From: Echiichthys vipera
Lineage: Eukaryota > Chordata > Actinopteri > Perciformes > Trachinidae
Length of the DNA stretch: 64,000 nucleotides
Direction: 5' to 3'
NCBI GenBank assembly: GCA_963691815.1
Contig: OY829658.1
Coordinates: 12,928,826 to 12,992,825 of the forward strand
Shown here: positions 1 to 12,703 of the stretch, one piece after another
Layout of the letters: each line of letters opens with the position of its first letter
Numbering within the stretch: position 1 is the first letter of the stretch
The notes under the pieces: model-generated
Told to the model about the DNA's origin: nothing
The model's input: only the letters and a program-made list of their open reading frames with translations
Database searches by the model: none
Program-made: the position numbers and the translations under genes

Positions 1-914
1 TAGCATTTATTGACTTGCAAATAAACCATACACAACTGGCTTTTATTTTTAGATGTAAAATGACTGTACAAACATTTTAAATAGTAGTCATGGGTGAGAA
101 GACCACAACAATGCATTCCCAAGCTCAATAACTGTCAACAAGTTTTACTCTTTATTGTGGTTGAAGCAGACCAACTGAACAGTGCAGCAATAACAGCCTT
201 TCTTGTACATTTTTGTGGAACCACTTTCCTGATAGTAAATTGACTGGGAATGAGGGTTTGCGAACATTTATCCAGGATGATTGTATGCTTGTGAAACTAT
301 TCTTACTTCTGTGCAAAACCTGAAAACAAAAAAACAACAACACAATAATATTCTATAGTTTCTATAAGGGAAATAGCATAGCATTCCTTTTTTATTCTCC
401 TAGGAATAAGTTACTTATTGGATATGGATGTCTACAACATCTGCAGGAATTTGAGAGTATGCTTTTCATGCAACAAAGGGGACATTTGTATCTACTGCTG
501 CTGCGTTTGTATTGTTTTGTTGATTTCCATGTGTGCCTTTTATATTGTCTAACTTATTTTGTATATTGTCTTATTCTCCCAAACCAAGAGAAGTCAAACG
601 TAGTTTCATTGTACATCCTGTATAATAAAAAAAAAAGATAAATTCATTCATGCAGACGAAGACAAGTTTTGCTGTAACAGCAAAAGATTTCTATTCTTTT
701 GGCTGATTAGCCACGAATGCGATGTTATGGGAGCCTGAGAATGCTCTTTCCTGAAACTGGGTCAAAGAGTGGATTTAAAATAAAACTCCACGTCATCTCG
801 ACAGACAAACCGCATACTTTGTGCCACCCCTACTGAGTGCCTGTGCAGTGCTGCTACGTCACATGGGAATTACTTGCCATAGGCTATACTGTATTTCTTC
901 CTTTTCCCTGACGG
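1..914. other. Unassigned AT-rich non-coding DNA
   Basis: No coding exon, RNA gene or repeat boundary could be supported here. A poly-A stretch follows a tataataa string near 620-638, but nothing upstream looks like a transcript. Short open frames at 152-343 and 459-641 have no recognisable domain. Confidence 0.6.
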
Positions 915-1243
915 TCTGAATAAGTTACTAAATTTGTCGCTAGTCACTTTTTATATATAAAGTTGCTAAGAAGGTCTGAAAAGTCACTAAATCTATTGAG
1001 GAAGTCAACAGTGGTGACCGCCTGTGAGTGCTTTGGGATGGGGGAGGGGCTCACAGCAGCACCCGCTGCTTGTTGAGGGCAGTAACTGCTTTTACGTCAG
1101 AGTCTCCAAAACACCACAGAAGTCTCAAATAAAATCATAAACAGTTGCTAGATTTTTTGCTAGTCCCGGTTGACAAAAAAACAGTTGCCATGGGGATTTG
1201 GAAAGTCGCCAGATTTAGCGAGCAAGTCGGCAACACTGTTTGT
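915..1243. mobile_element. hAT-like short non-autonomous element or its remains
   Basis: Two related units of about 100 bases lie in the same direction, at about 915-1017 and 1140-1243. Each runs from a gttgctaRattt-like start through tcgctagtc to a gaggaagtcaacagtg or gagcaagtcggcaacactg end. The reverse complement of the right end starts cagtgttgccgac, which fits the CAGTGTTG-type termini of hAT elements, and I recall teleost repeats with this wording. No target duplication was identified, so the outer limits are approximate. Confidence 0.45.
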
Positions 1244-1548
1244 ATACAGCGTCTCTCCGTCTCTTTTTCTCCGTTTTTGGTGTATTTCTGAGTTACAGTG
1301 TTACATATAGGCATGGCATGTGTACTACAGCGTTTTGAGTCGGTTTCAATGATTTTGTGTGGACACAGATATTCCTGAGACAATGCCGTGTGGACAGAAA
1401 ACTTTAAGAGTCCTTTTGAATCGTGAGGACTTGTGGTGCAACGGATCATCACTGATCTGTGATCCGTTCGGATCAATATCTTCGGTTCGGCACACACATG
1501 ATCCGCGGATTGATTTATGAAAAAAGGTGTGCATGTTTAGTCCACACA

Positions 1549-2082
1549 AAGCCCCCACCACAGCGACTTCCTGATTGATCCAATACGGAAGTGTCAAAAA
1601 CTGCAGTTCTTCGGATGTCAACTAGGGTAATTCGCACGATAGAGTAATTTCTCATTGACCCCCATGTTAAACGGGCTGTTTTTACAGCATAATTAAACCT
1701 ATTTAAGTCCTGGGAAAAAAAAAAATTCTAGTCTGTATGTTTAGGTCGTACCTCCATGACAACATTGAGGGGGGTGAATTGTTTTTGTTCCAGCCTAGTT
1801 TTTATTTTATTTGGAGGTTAAAGTTTAGGAATAATTAGGGATGTGGCCTCTTGAGTGACAGCTAGCGCTGGCCTTCGCTTTTCCTCAGAGGTATACATCA
1901 GCCAGATGGACGCTTCTCCCTCCCCCCAACGACACAACGACACAATGCCCTTTTTTGGCAAGAGGTAATGAGGCGTAGTCAAAGTCTGACAAGATGGCGA
2001 CTCCCGTAGCGAGGACACTTGGATCAAGTTGAAAGAACGGACCCTGACAGGTATGCTTCGTCCACTTTTTATTCAGTCTATG
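1549..2082. mobile_element. Dispersed repeat family A, copy 1, nested in the hAT element
   Basis: This 534-bp unit starts aagcccccaccacagcgac and ends attcagtctatg. It is flanked by a 9-bp direct repeat, gtccacaca (1540-1548) and gtccataca (2083-2091), one mismatch apart. The same start and end words bound the copy at 5532-5948, which has its own 9-bp duplication. No clear terminal inverted repeat is seen (aagcccc against catagact), so class is uncertain: a 9-bp duplication suits Mutator- or Merlin-type DNA elements, but a retroposon is possible. It is younger than its hAT host because it splits it. Confidence 0.8.
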
Positions 2083-2099
2083 GTCCATACACTTATTAA

Positions 2100-2394
2100 G
2101 AACTGTGTGGTCCTGGCTAGTGGAGGAATGGAGGAGTTTGAACGGCCCAGGTCATTTAAATCTCCTGTGTGGGAGAATTATGGCTTCCCTGTCAAGTATA
2201 ATGATAAAGGAAAGAGGTTAGTGGATAAAACTGTGACGATGTGTAGGCACTGTGGCACAAGAAACCCAAATGACAGTGGAAACACATCAAACAGTGCCAC
2301 ACGTCCAGGTCACAGAGTCACGCAGGCACTTGTGCAGGTACTGACAAACAGTGGAGGTTGTCTTGTCTTTTTTTTTTGCTGGTCCGAAAAATGA
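2100..2394 (+). pseudogene. BED zinc-finger remnant of hAT transposase
   Basis: The frame encodes a stretch beginning near FKSPVWENYGFPVKY and going on to MCRHCGTRN. This matches the BED finger layout: an aromatic W..YGF block, a spacer of about 20 residues, then C-x2-C. The expected histidine part, usually of the form NTSNM.THL..HH, is degenerate here (GNTSNSATRPGHR), so zinc binding is probably lost. BED fingers bind DNA at the N-terminus of many hAT transposases. The upstream part of the frame (2029-2091) belongs to the nested repeat and its target duplication, so the start codon at 2029 is not meaningful. The frame ends at 2394, before the right terminus of the element. No RNase H-like catalytic core follows. 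Confidence 0.7.
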
Positions 2395-2467
2395 TCCATC
2401 CGTGACACTGTTCTGAGAAACGATCCGAACCGTGAGTTTTTTGATCTGTTGCACCCCTAGTGAGGAC

Positions 2468-3844
2468 ATACAGTTAATGAGCTATATGGTTTTGCTTAGG
2501 TCATGATAATGGCGTTAGTTTTGCTTGGGGAGAGTGATTATGAAATATTTTAGCTATATTAAAGTTAATTTATCAAATGATCTGTTTTGCATTTGAGAGT
2601 AACATCATGACTGCTATTTTCTGGAGTAGGATACAGGCACTGTGTATTCAGTTCCTGCAGCATGTTTACAAAGACCCGTCAGTTTGTCTTTACAATTAGC
2701 AAATATAACAAACACACAAAGATCCCGGTGGACTGTAGATTGCACATTGAGGAAATCTCATTCATCAGCACTTTTCCATTTTTCAGCCATCATTTTCTCA
2801 TATACTGTAATCATTTGCTGTCTTTGGTTTGCACTGTCACCACATTCTGTACTAAAGCACCCTTCAACTTGGGAAACCCACCCACATTCCCTTTTGATCA
2901 GAGCCACTCAAGATTAATTACAGCATCATTTATTTTAAATAACACTGATTAGCACGCTGATTAGCAATTTATTTTTCTCAAGAATGATTTATCAAAACCA
3001 CACCTGGTCACTTTATGTGTGAGACCACATGGACAACAAGAGAAATGTTTGACTAATGAGCACACAGTAATTAACACATTTGCATTCACATAATGATTAG
3101 CTCCATTTAGATTGTGATACAAGCCCACTTTTAAATCACATGCACGTAACCGCCAACTGTTTTTCAACCGGGAAAAAATGCATCGTTAATATAAGCAACA
3201 ATACAGCAACTCATATTTCTATTGATTGAATCTGAATTAGGAAAACTAATATCAATGACCGCACACACTTTTCTATTTTACTCAAATCTCATTATTTCCA
3301 GTTTAATCATGTGTTATTATCTTGGTTAAGCAAATGACTTGGTTAAGCCAATGACTAGGAGAAACAAAGGGCATATACTGTTGCTATTTGTAACTATTTG
3401 AAAATGGCTGCCCATGTGCAATTTCTTTGTCCAGCGCATCATCATCTACCATCCATACTTCAATAGTATAGTTGTATATGTATATAAGTATAAATATATC
3501 AACATAAATGATTTACACATCTCCCTCCCTTTCTATTTCTCTTCATACTGATACTCATCCTTTCTTACATTTCAGCCTAGCGTCTCTTTTTTCATCCATT
3601 TGTTGTCAACACCCATTTTTTTTAACACCCTTCACAGTGTTTGCTGAGCAATGCTCCCCTCTATTCCTTTTTTTGCTAATGCTTTATCTACTTAAATCAG
3701 ATTGAATTAAATAAACTTAAATCTGTAAGAAAAAAGTTTCTGAAACCAAAATGGTTGACTTGACTCTCCAAAGACATTTTAAGTTAAGTTGTTCTGACTT
3801 AGTAAGCAGTAGTAACATGAAGAAAATAAATTACAGACATGATT
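2468..3844. other. Unassigned non-coding DNA
   Basis: No gene or repeat boundary is supported. The segment holds an AT-rich patch with tatat runs at 3474-3500 and a pyrimidine-rich patch at 3510-3670. Frames at 2642-2952 overlap in two phases and show no domain. Confidence 0.55.
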
Positions 3845-4260
3845 CCAGTTTCATGTCTAAATATCAAGCCAGAGCTATGAGAAGATTAGCTACAGCTACC
3901 CACACCTTGTTTTTACATTTCTGCATGTGAACGGATTTATTATACGAGAACAAAAACAAAGCCAGCTTTATGTTCTCCCCTTCTTCCAGTAGTTATGCTA
4001 GGCTAAGCTAAGTTAATTATTTCCTAGGTATAGCTTCATACTTAAAGAATACCTTAACACCACCCGATAACATTGTGTTCGCTGACCTCCATTGGTTTAA
4101 TGTTTCACTTTGCTGTAGTGTCGTGCAGGAGTAACCCCAGGACCCTGTGACATCACTATTGGTTGTGGTTACAGGTGCAACAAAGCACATTTCTTTCCAC
4201 AGCTATTAGTGAAACTCAGCCTGGTGTTATCCTACTCTCTGCAAAACAAGTGAATAAGTA
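3845..4260. repeat. Probable decayed teleost dispersed repeat
   Basis: The words atgctaggctaagctaagtt (about 3998-4017) followed by ggtatagcttcatactta, and later gcaaaacaagtgaataagta, are in the same order as in a dispersed repeat I recall from many teleost genomes. No termini or target duplication were found. Family name unknown. Confidence 0.3.
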
Positions 4261-5522
4261 AATGACCCTAAAAAACGCTATATCATTTATTTTTACAGGA
4301 AGATAGAATATCAGGTTTTATGATTCTTTTTTATGTGATTCAAACTTTAGATAAATGTCATGCATGAATTTAATGATTATATTGGGAACTATAATATTAA
4401 TTAATCCAAGTATAACAAAAATCTTTATGTGTTATAAAGCAAAACTCTTTTGCCATTGTTTGAGGAATGCCAACACACTACTGAGAGCTCTCATTGTGAA
4501 CCTCTTCAATTTAAATAGTCTATGATGAATGCAAACTCTGAACCCACTCAATCTCAATTACCAACACTGGACTGCAAAATGATGGGGTTTTATATTTTAA
4601 AAATAGGTAAGACGTTGTCAGCTTGTAATTCATTTTAAATAGACTGTAAAAGATTGTGCTGAATGTATTACTATTAAGAAAGTTCAAATATGATACAACA
4701 ATGTGATAAAATTAGTTTTTCACTTAATTCAAAGACTTATACACTGCATAATTTCTCTCAAAGATGAGAGACAGTTAGCCCTTCACAGGAGGTAGAGCTC
4801 CCCTGAACTTTAATAATGGGACTGACAAGTGGAAGAAGAATGGCTGACCATTTGTCTTCAAACAGTTTGCCCTCTTGCCGGTGCAGTGACACAGCAGGGT
4901 ATGTAATGAAGAGGGTGTAAGGCTCTGTGTCCAGTTTCACTCTAAGATATGTGACTTGGTGGTAATGAGATTTTTTGGGGGGAGCCCGTGTCATTCTCAG
5001 TTCCCAGCATGTGTCTGTCAGTGGCTCAGAGGAGCCGGTAATGATATTCAGCAGTCCCGCTAAGGACCGCCGATTAAGGGATTGAAGAAGCACTGGAGCA
5101 TGAACATAAAACTTCAGTGCATAAAGCTGTGTCAAGATTGCACAATGTCCGGGTAGAACTTATAGTCACTGCCACCTTATCCTGTATCATAATGTCTTCA
5201 TATTTACTAGAATGACTCAGAAAATCATCTGATGAGACTGAAATATGGACAGAAATTGAAGCAGAGTAGTGAGGATAAAAGAGAGAGATGGAAGAGCAAG
5301 AGCATGAAGGATGTATTTGGAGACGGCAAGGCACTGGCTTGATAATAGAATATGACTGTATTGTCTGACCAATAGGGCTGTTCAGAATACCATTTTCTGA
5401 GCTTAATAAACAGCAAATATCCAGGTATTTGTCAGCCAGCGCCAGTGCCCCTTGGCATTACACAGAGCTGATCTATAAGTTTATTTCCATTGAATCCCAT
5501 GAGAACGACACCAGGCTGCTAC
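4261..5522. other. Unassigned non-coding DNA
   Basis: Nothing recognisable. The 125-codon minus-strand frame at 4758-5135 lacks any domain or codon pattern and overlaps another open frame, so it is treated as chance. Confidence 0.55.
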
Positions 5523-5531
5523 AGTATAACC

Positions 5532-5948
5532 AAGCCCCGGGCACAGCGACTTCCTGTTTGATCCAATACTGAAGTGCCAAAAATCACAGTTTGCCGAGTG
5601 GCCACTAGTGGCAGGTTTCATTATAGAGATACTTCTCATTGACCCTCATGTTAAATAGGCCGTTTTCACAGCATAATTAATCCTATTTAAGGCATGGTAC
5701 AAGAAAACATTCTAGTCTGTATGTTGAGGTCATATCTCCATGACAACACAGAGAGGGTTGAATTATTTTTATATCAGCTAGATGGACGTATCTCCATCCC
5801 CCCAAAATCACATCAATGCCCTTTTTTGGCAAAAGGAAATGTCAAAGTCTGACAAGCTGAAGACTACCGTAGGTGAGTACGTTTGGATCAAGTTGAGAGA
5901 ACGGACCTTGACGGGTATGCTACGTGCATTTTTTATAGAGAGTCTATG
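5532..5948. mobile_element. Dispersed repeat family A, copy 2
   Basis: This 417-bp unit starts aagccccgggcacagcgac and ends gagagtctatg. An exact 9-bp direct repeat, agtataacc, flanks it at 5523-5531 and 5949-5957. It aligns along its length in the same order with copy 1: cacagcgacttcctg, gatccaatac, catgttaaa, cagcataattaa, cattctagtctgtatgtt, ccatgacaaca, agatggacg, gcccttttttggcaa, gtcaaagtctgacaag, ttggatcaagttga, gaacggacc. The length difference is mainly internal deletions between these blocks. Confidence 0.85.
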
Positions 5949-5957
5949 AGTATAACC

Positions 5958-8900
5958 CAACCGACCTCAACACACATCAGACTGCTCAGTTGTAATACAA
6001 CTCAGCCAGACATTTCTCTGCCCTCAGCTGTGATGGATGGCACAGCTAGTGGACTTCCTTTGCTCAGAACACCTTGGTGAATTTCAGCCTGCATGCAAGT
6101 TTTTAAAGTCTAACATTGTTAAAACAGCAACTAATATTGGTTGTCACACACCCAGCCCCAGCATGAGGAGAGAGAGAAAAACAATCATAAAATACAGCAT
6201 AAGCAGTCAGCAGTAAAGCATCTCTCATTGTGCTCAAATTGAAACACTGTGCTTCAACACGCACCTTCTGTTTTAATTAAGGGCATTATTTTTTAAGGAT
6301 TCTGTTATTCTCCAGAAAATTATAAAAAACAATATCCGAATCCCAAAATTAAAAACCTACTCAACAAATAAATATACCAATAGTTGAATATTCTGGTCCA
6401 GCCCTACTAACCAAGTTGGAAAAATGTCTCTAGACTAGACTAAATAGAGTCTACATTTGGGATATTGCTTCTAACAAAATTTTAAATTAAAGAGGACCAG
6501 TGTGTATGAATCAAATCATGAGTTAGTGGATTTTTACACTAGAACATATTAAAGGATAAGTGTAATGATATGTTGTATTTTTTATCATTGTCAACAATTC
6601 CCATGAAAAGACTCAACAGTTAAGCATAGTTTAGGCAACCAAGGTTGGAAGGTTCCGTGCAAACTTGCTGATTATTTCAGCCATCACAAATGTTATTAGG
6701 AGTGTGAAAATACTGGGCTTAATTGAGATGTTAGTTTGTAGATGTGTGAAAATACAAAAAGAAGGCGTGAAACATGTCACTTCAAGTGTGCATGGCTTTG
6801 TTTTTAACAGACTTCATTAGATTTGTCAACTAGGACAGCTTCAACCCAATAAAACAATCAACACGTTTCAATAGCAGTAGAGTAGAGCAATAGAGTATTG
6901 TCTTCATCAACAACAATTGCTTGGTTGCTTTACAATCCCCTATCCTTTTTCATATCTATGGGCCAATTTAGTTTTTTCATATTCCATTTTTCATCAGTAT
7001 GCAACATTCTTGCTTGTTCTAGCTTGTTTCTCTGACAGACATAATTTTGCAGCGATAAGCACCCATCACATTTTCCTAAATATCCCATAAATCCTCTAGA
7101 CAAGCAGTAATGGCTGACTGTGCCCTTGCTGTCAGACCTACTTTAAGTTGGTGAATTGCCAATGTGTTATTAACCACGATGTCCCGTGGCAGGTCATCTG
7201 CCTTGTCTAAACAGCACTGCCCACCAAGGTAGAAAACTAACACTGTCATCCAGGGAAATTAGGGCCACTCAGTAACATTCAAATCTGGACGTATTATTAT
7301 TATTATTATTATTATTATCCTGACAGATTTAATCTACAAAGAAAGGCCTTTTAACTAAACTACAAGGTGTTTGAGGACGAGTGACAGTGCTAGTTGGAAC
7401 AAATTGGGTCAACCCACTTCACATGTTGGAGTGTAAAAAACGTTGACATGATTCGGATGAAGTCCACAGGTGAGTAATGTGTTCCGATTTAGATTTAGCG
7501 ATTTAGCACTGAACTCATCTCATCCGTTCAAGTCCCCCCCACACACATACACACACTATATGTTGTTCACATTAGCATAAACACATGTGTCGAGTTTCTT
7601 TTGCATTTGGGTAATTTAATTAACAGAGGACCCTCTGTGCCCCTACACCACTTTGATGTGTTCCTGTAGGGAAGGCTTCCTCATTCTCACTGTAATGCAG
7701 AGTCCTGTTTTGGAATTGTCAAAACAAATGAGAGTTACTAGCAATATCCCCTTACAGTGGTTAATGTAAAATGGGTGAATGGATTCACTCTTTCTCTCCA
7801 CTCTCTGGCACATTCTCTCTATTTATGAGCATGGATTCCGACTCAGGATGAGGCTATTAGTGTAAATGAATGACATATCCTTGCAATGTCAAAGGTCAGC
7901 CACCCCATTATATGTGAATAATTCCCACAAGAATAAAATACTACGTCACAAGCCTGGATAAGATTCTATTCAGTTTTGACAGGGCGTTTTGACTAGAGGC
8001 AAACCTCAAAATCTATTCAGTAGTCAATTTGCCTCCCCAACTCTGATTATAAGAACTGCTGCAGCAGCGTGGTTTAATAGCTGCTATAATACTGCCAGAC
8101 AGTCCAATTTCTCCCCTCGCTTCTTCCTCATGCCATTCACACACAAACCCACTGTATACATAACCTGAACTAACGGATATGATACTCCATTGACTGAATA
8201 ACAGACTCAGAAAAAAAAGTAAATCACTCTCACATTTTGGGTATCACAAGGAATCTTAATGCATTTCACTTCTTCTGATGACAAACAAAGGTTTCAAAAT
8301 GTAGTCAGCCATGACAGTTTGAACAAATTAAAAGTTCTCAATGGCGGTGGCGGCATTTGTGATAGGCTTTGACAGTATCTCCATGGGTTTCCTTTCTTTG
8401 GTTCTCTCCTTTGCTTTGAAACTCCCTATCAGTAATTTGTCTGCATTGCCAGCCATGGACTGATTGTAATAACGCCTCTATTGAATAGCACAATCAGCTC
8501 TTCGGCTTCGTATGATTTTCCTTAGGGACCGCTCACTCTGTCTTCACAAAATAGAAAAGAAGAGAAAGATTCATATCAAGTGAGCATGCGCAGAAAAAAA
8601 TTGATTATCTCTCATTGAATTCATCTCTTACACTTACAAAATAACTCATCCTAACACGTCATTGACAAAGCACACTGTTATAGAAAGGTTAAGGTCAGTT
8701 CAAAGTTTATCACAATGATTCTAGTGTATCTCACTGCTTATGGTATGAGCGTTTTCTGGTATAAAAGGGAAAGATACTATCATTGTGCAGACTGCTGATA
8801 TTTTTAGACTTGTTTTATAGCTTTGAGATAAAAATGTCTGCAAAAAACCTGCCTGTGGCCTCTCCTTTTGAATTGTCTGTGTGGACAATGATAAAATATG

Positions 8901-9799
8901 CTTTTCCCTGTGATGATGACAAACAGGAGTGACTGCTGTTTGCGTGAGAAAAACTTCCCTCTGCAAAAAAGCCATCAAAACAGCAAGGCTTGAAATTGAA
9001 AATTGGAATCCATCATATAATGGTAACCAACGAGTGGGTCTTAAGTGATGATTGAAAGCTTTGGCACCATGCCAGATATTACATGGATCTATTTAAGGTT
9101 TTAAGGTCTGCAGCATTTACCGCTATGCCTGAGGAGAATCTATTTGCACAGTTTGAAAGCTCTTCTTGTTCCGTGTGTTATCTGCACCTGGGGTGTTGTG
9201 ATTGTAACCGACGAAGTAGTGAACAAGCAAATTGAAAAAATAGTATATCTTTTTTATTATTATTATTTCTATTGAGAAAATGGTTTAATTTGTTTACTCA
9301 ATCTTAAAGGCATGTTCATAGATGTTCGCTTCCATGTCAGCGCAGCCAGATGTTTTTTTAAACAGGTAAATCAAAACTTAATCTAAAACTGCTTTGGCAC
9401 TACTCTCCACGGGTTTAAACTTTAAAGCATGTGCACTTCTGAACAAACTCCCAATCAGAGATGTCAGAGCGGGTATTTTTGCCTTTGACAACTGATGAAA
9501 TTGAAAACACCTGCCGTGCCACAACTTTTTGTTGTACAGCAGAGAATGGTGATGAATTAGCCTTTTAGCTTTACAACTCTGACTATTAATAAATTACAAG
9601 TCAAGAGAAACTCCAAGCCATAAGCTACACAATATCTGGGAGAACTACTTCATTTGGCAAAGTGCCATTGAATGAATTTTGACCATCTTAAACATTAATA
9701 GACTTATTTAAATTACATAAAAATGTAATTTTTTTAATAACTTAAAAATCTCTCTTTGTAGTTGCTTCATGGTCTCTTTTCTCTTTTATACAAGGTAAG
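5958..9799. other. Unassigned non-coding DNA with one ATT microsatellite
   Basis: No coding or RNA feature could be supported over these 3.8 kb except the ATT tract at 7291-7318. An A/T-only stretch lies at 9240-9270. The 85-codon minus-strand frame at 8721-8978 has no recognisable domain. Confidence 0.55.
7291..7318. repeat. ATT microsatellite
   Basis: About nine tandem TAT/ATT triplets without interruption. Confidence 0.97.
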
Positions 9800-10420
9800 A
9801 AGGATCTGGAAAAATGTCTCTGTTGAGGTCCAGACATCACAGAACTTGTGTTGACAAGGGCCAACCGTTGCGTTGCCAAACCTCACCTGTGTCTCGTCAA
9901 AAAAGTTGCACTTGATCACCACAAAGACTCAAGCCAACAATAAACTAGCTTAAGTATTGCGCCTGCATACGAGCAAATTGCTCTTCATACCAGCAGGTGG
10001 CGGTGGTCTGTATTCTGTATTAAAAAAGTGAAACCAAAAAAGACTACCTGAATTGGCTAAAGATGCCAGTTAGCACATTAGTAACAAAACTAGGTGGTGA
10101 AAGAATAAATTACATTTACCAAGCACAAACAAACCTAACACAAACTATTACAAGCCAATACTCTTCTTGTGCACTGATTTGCTCGAGCTGAATAGTGAAT
10201 CAGAGTGATTTCCATCAACAATTGGCTCTGCTGTTAATTCAACATGCTAAATTGGCTGAAGAGTTGGTGTGCCAACGATGTACCAACGGTCTACCAACAG
10301 TTTGGTACACAGCGCAAAAACTAGGGAGACAGATGCTCACTGATGGCCCAGTATTGACCGATGACCGATTTGCTGCTCTGGTGTGTGGGTGCGTTTAGGT
10401 GTATTTTGTTTAAAATATTC
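9800..10420. repeat. Unclassified teleost dispersed repeat
   Basis: Ordered phrases recall a teleost repeat: ctggaaaaatgtctctgttg, gtccagacatcacagaac, gacaagggccaaccgttgcg, cctgtgtctcgtcaaaaaag, ataccagcaggtggcggtgg, then ctcgagctgaatagtgaatc and caacggtctaccaacag. No termini or target duplication were seen. The open frame at 10195-10398 lies within it and is not considered a gene. Confidence 0.45.
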
Positions 10421-11639
10421 CATGTATGTATGGAGTCTGTCAGCTATGGTGGTGAGGGTCACTTTCCCACCCCTACCCCAGTAACTACTTGTAGTTGATT
10501 GTATCTGCCAGCTGGAGTGAAAACTTGGCAGTTAAGTAAAAGGTAAACCCAAACTGAAGGTTCCAGAACATCCATTCAGAGACTAATGGCATTGTTACTC
10601 CCACTAATCAATCAATGTACTCACTGTTCTATTTTGTTCATCTGTATTTGTATTTTCAGATTGTTTATATCCTGAGAGAGCAGTGATGATTTAGAATTTA
10701 CCGAAATAGATTAATGGGATTTTGCTGTCTAAGTCCTGGGGCAGGAAATGGACAGAAACTGGGCAAGAGATCTTGGGTTTGCGGTACCTGGAATCAATCC
10801 CAATCCAATATACTGTGCCTCTATGCTTTATTTAGAGCCCTCTCAGTCTTCAATACACTTTCACAGCACTCAAGGTAACTAAATTAAATGTTTTGTAATT
10901 TAAAGACAGACTTAGTGGTGAGAGGACACCCATCACATTTGTTCTCTACTTAGTGGACCTCTGCTCAGCTACCGAGGCACCTTAAATAATGCAGTCCCTA
11001 TGTGGTGCCCTGTGGTGTGATTCTGTATGAATTTTTAAAGTTCAATAAACGTTTCTTATCCACTGACCATACCTAATGGGTACCATTACTATTTTATGCT
11101 TAAGTATTTTGTACAGTGTTAAAGTATACTGCATTGTACAGCATTACTACAGCCTATTTTATATTGCTGCCTAATGTCTGAACAAAACTTTTATGTCTTT
11201 ACATAGCGCTGTTTAACCTTTAAAAGCCAAGTTACTTCAAGCCCGAAAACTTGTATTGAACATTGATGTATGAAATTATTGCAAACTTCAGTGTAGGTAA
11301 CCTTAATGTGACAAGTATAGCATCTACAACCCCTGTGAACTTACTGTATGTGGACGCTATTGTGACAAGCTCTCTCCAGCCAGATTTTGAGCATGTGATT
11401 TTTATGTTCTATTACAAAGTCATATAAGTAATGCATTTCCATCAATAGTTTTTCTTGTTATGAGAAACTTAGCTAGTTTATATTATACTTGTACAATAGA
11501 GAATGTGGAAGCTGCACACTGACAATCTGATTTGTGTTTCAAATGTCAATACAATATCTATCATTGTTTAAGTTTTACAGCAGCTTGATATGCAGCAGCA
11601 TCATATGATGAAAATTCATATGATTTAAAGGCAGTTGCA
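10421..11639. other. Unassigned non-coding DNA
   Basis: No gene, RNA or repeat boundary supported. Composition is AT-rich without long tandem repeats. Confidence 0.5.
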
Positions 11640-11884
11640 GGAGATTTTTTTATTTATTTTCTGTTAGTAGTTCTGTGTAGTTATTTTATACTTTATGCTC
11701 ATTAGAGGGCCTTTAACACCCTGCAACACTAGCACTTTTCTTGTGTTTTCTTGCAGCAATATAGCACCCTCTCGGGTTTTATGTATTCTTGTTATGTATT
11801 ATTTTATTGCTTTGATTTAAAGCACGTTGGGTACCGTCCGGCTATTGTAAAGGGCTACACAAATAAAATTTGATAGATTGATTG
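11640..11884 (+). mobile_element. 3' tail of a retroposon (LINE- or SINE-like)
   Basis: The segment ends in agcacgttgggtaccgtccg, tgtaaagggctacacaaata and aaatttgatagattgattgatt. A TGTAAAG..GCTA.A.AAATAAA stem-like tail followed by GATT microsatellite units is typical of the 3' ends of L2-clade LINEs and of SINEs that borrow their tails in fish. No coding part remains. Confidence 0.45.
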
Positions 11885-12625
11885 ATTATTTTTGGTGTTC
11901 CATGACATCATATCCTGGGCGCACAGCCCAGGTTGATGTTTTTATTTTATTTTATCTCACCTTCAGTTGCAAATTCTAGAGATCGAGCTTTGGTTGAACA
12001 TTTCCATGTATATAATTGTCAAAATGCTAAAACTCTAAAGGTTTAGTAGGAGTACACAATTCTAATTTCAACTCAGAAATGTTTTGACTGGAGTCAAAAC
12101 CAGAATGAGCACTTGAGTGCTCTGTCTGTGATGTATAGGGCTAGTACTGCCTTGAATGACATCATGTAAGTGGCATATTTGAATCTAGAAGATAGTCATA
12201 TGCAAAGCTCTATTTAAAAAGGGATGGAAGAAGAGAAATAGGTCGTATAGGAGTGAAAAGAACACAATTTAAATCTGTGTGTAAGGATTATATGAAACTT
12301 AACACCCACTGCCACATTACTCAACACCATATGTAGGTCATACATAGGACACGATCAATTCCTATTTGACTGGAGGATTATTTTAAATTGACTGACATGT
12401 TCTTGTGAGGATTTCCCCAAGCTGTCGCAAAACTGTAATTTAAGTAGAAATATTAGCAGAATTACAATGGAAATGATGTAGTGAATGTCAGAGTGAATCG
12501 ATTCTTTGGCGTCTTAAAAATGTATTTAATACTTTAGATTGTTGATTGTGCATGGGATGAATCCACAATCCATCTCAGTGATCCAGTTGTACAACCTTGA
12601 TGATGGTTTTCTTACTATATTAATA

Positions 12626-12652
12626 AATATATATATATATATATATATATAT
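12626..12652. repeat. AT dinucleotide microsatellite
   Basis: About 13 AT units, continuing into ATTT units. Confidence 0.95.
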
Positions 12653-12703
12653 TTATTTATTATCACCAAGAACCCCCTATTGCAACTGTCTTGTCAGGTT
12701 TCA

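Larger units (their letters stand above)
1431..2459 (+). mobile_element. Non-autonomous hAT element with 8-bp target duplication, BED-finger type
   Basis: The left end reads ttgtggtgcaac (1431-1442). The right end (2448-2459), read on the other strand, is taggggtgcaac, giving inverted termini of the form tNgKggtgcaac. The flanks carry an exact 8-bp direct repeat, gtgaggac, at 1423-1430 and 2460-2467. An 8-bp target duplication is the hAT signature. Subterminal text on both sides repeats words such as gatccgtt and cggttcgg. The element is 1029 bp, of which 534 bp is a later insertion (1549-2082) plus its duplicated 9-bp target, so the original was about 486 bp. It keeps only a BED zinc-finger piece of the coding region and cannot be autonomous. 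Confidence 0.85.
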
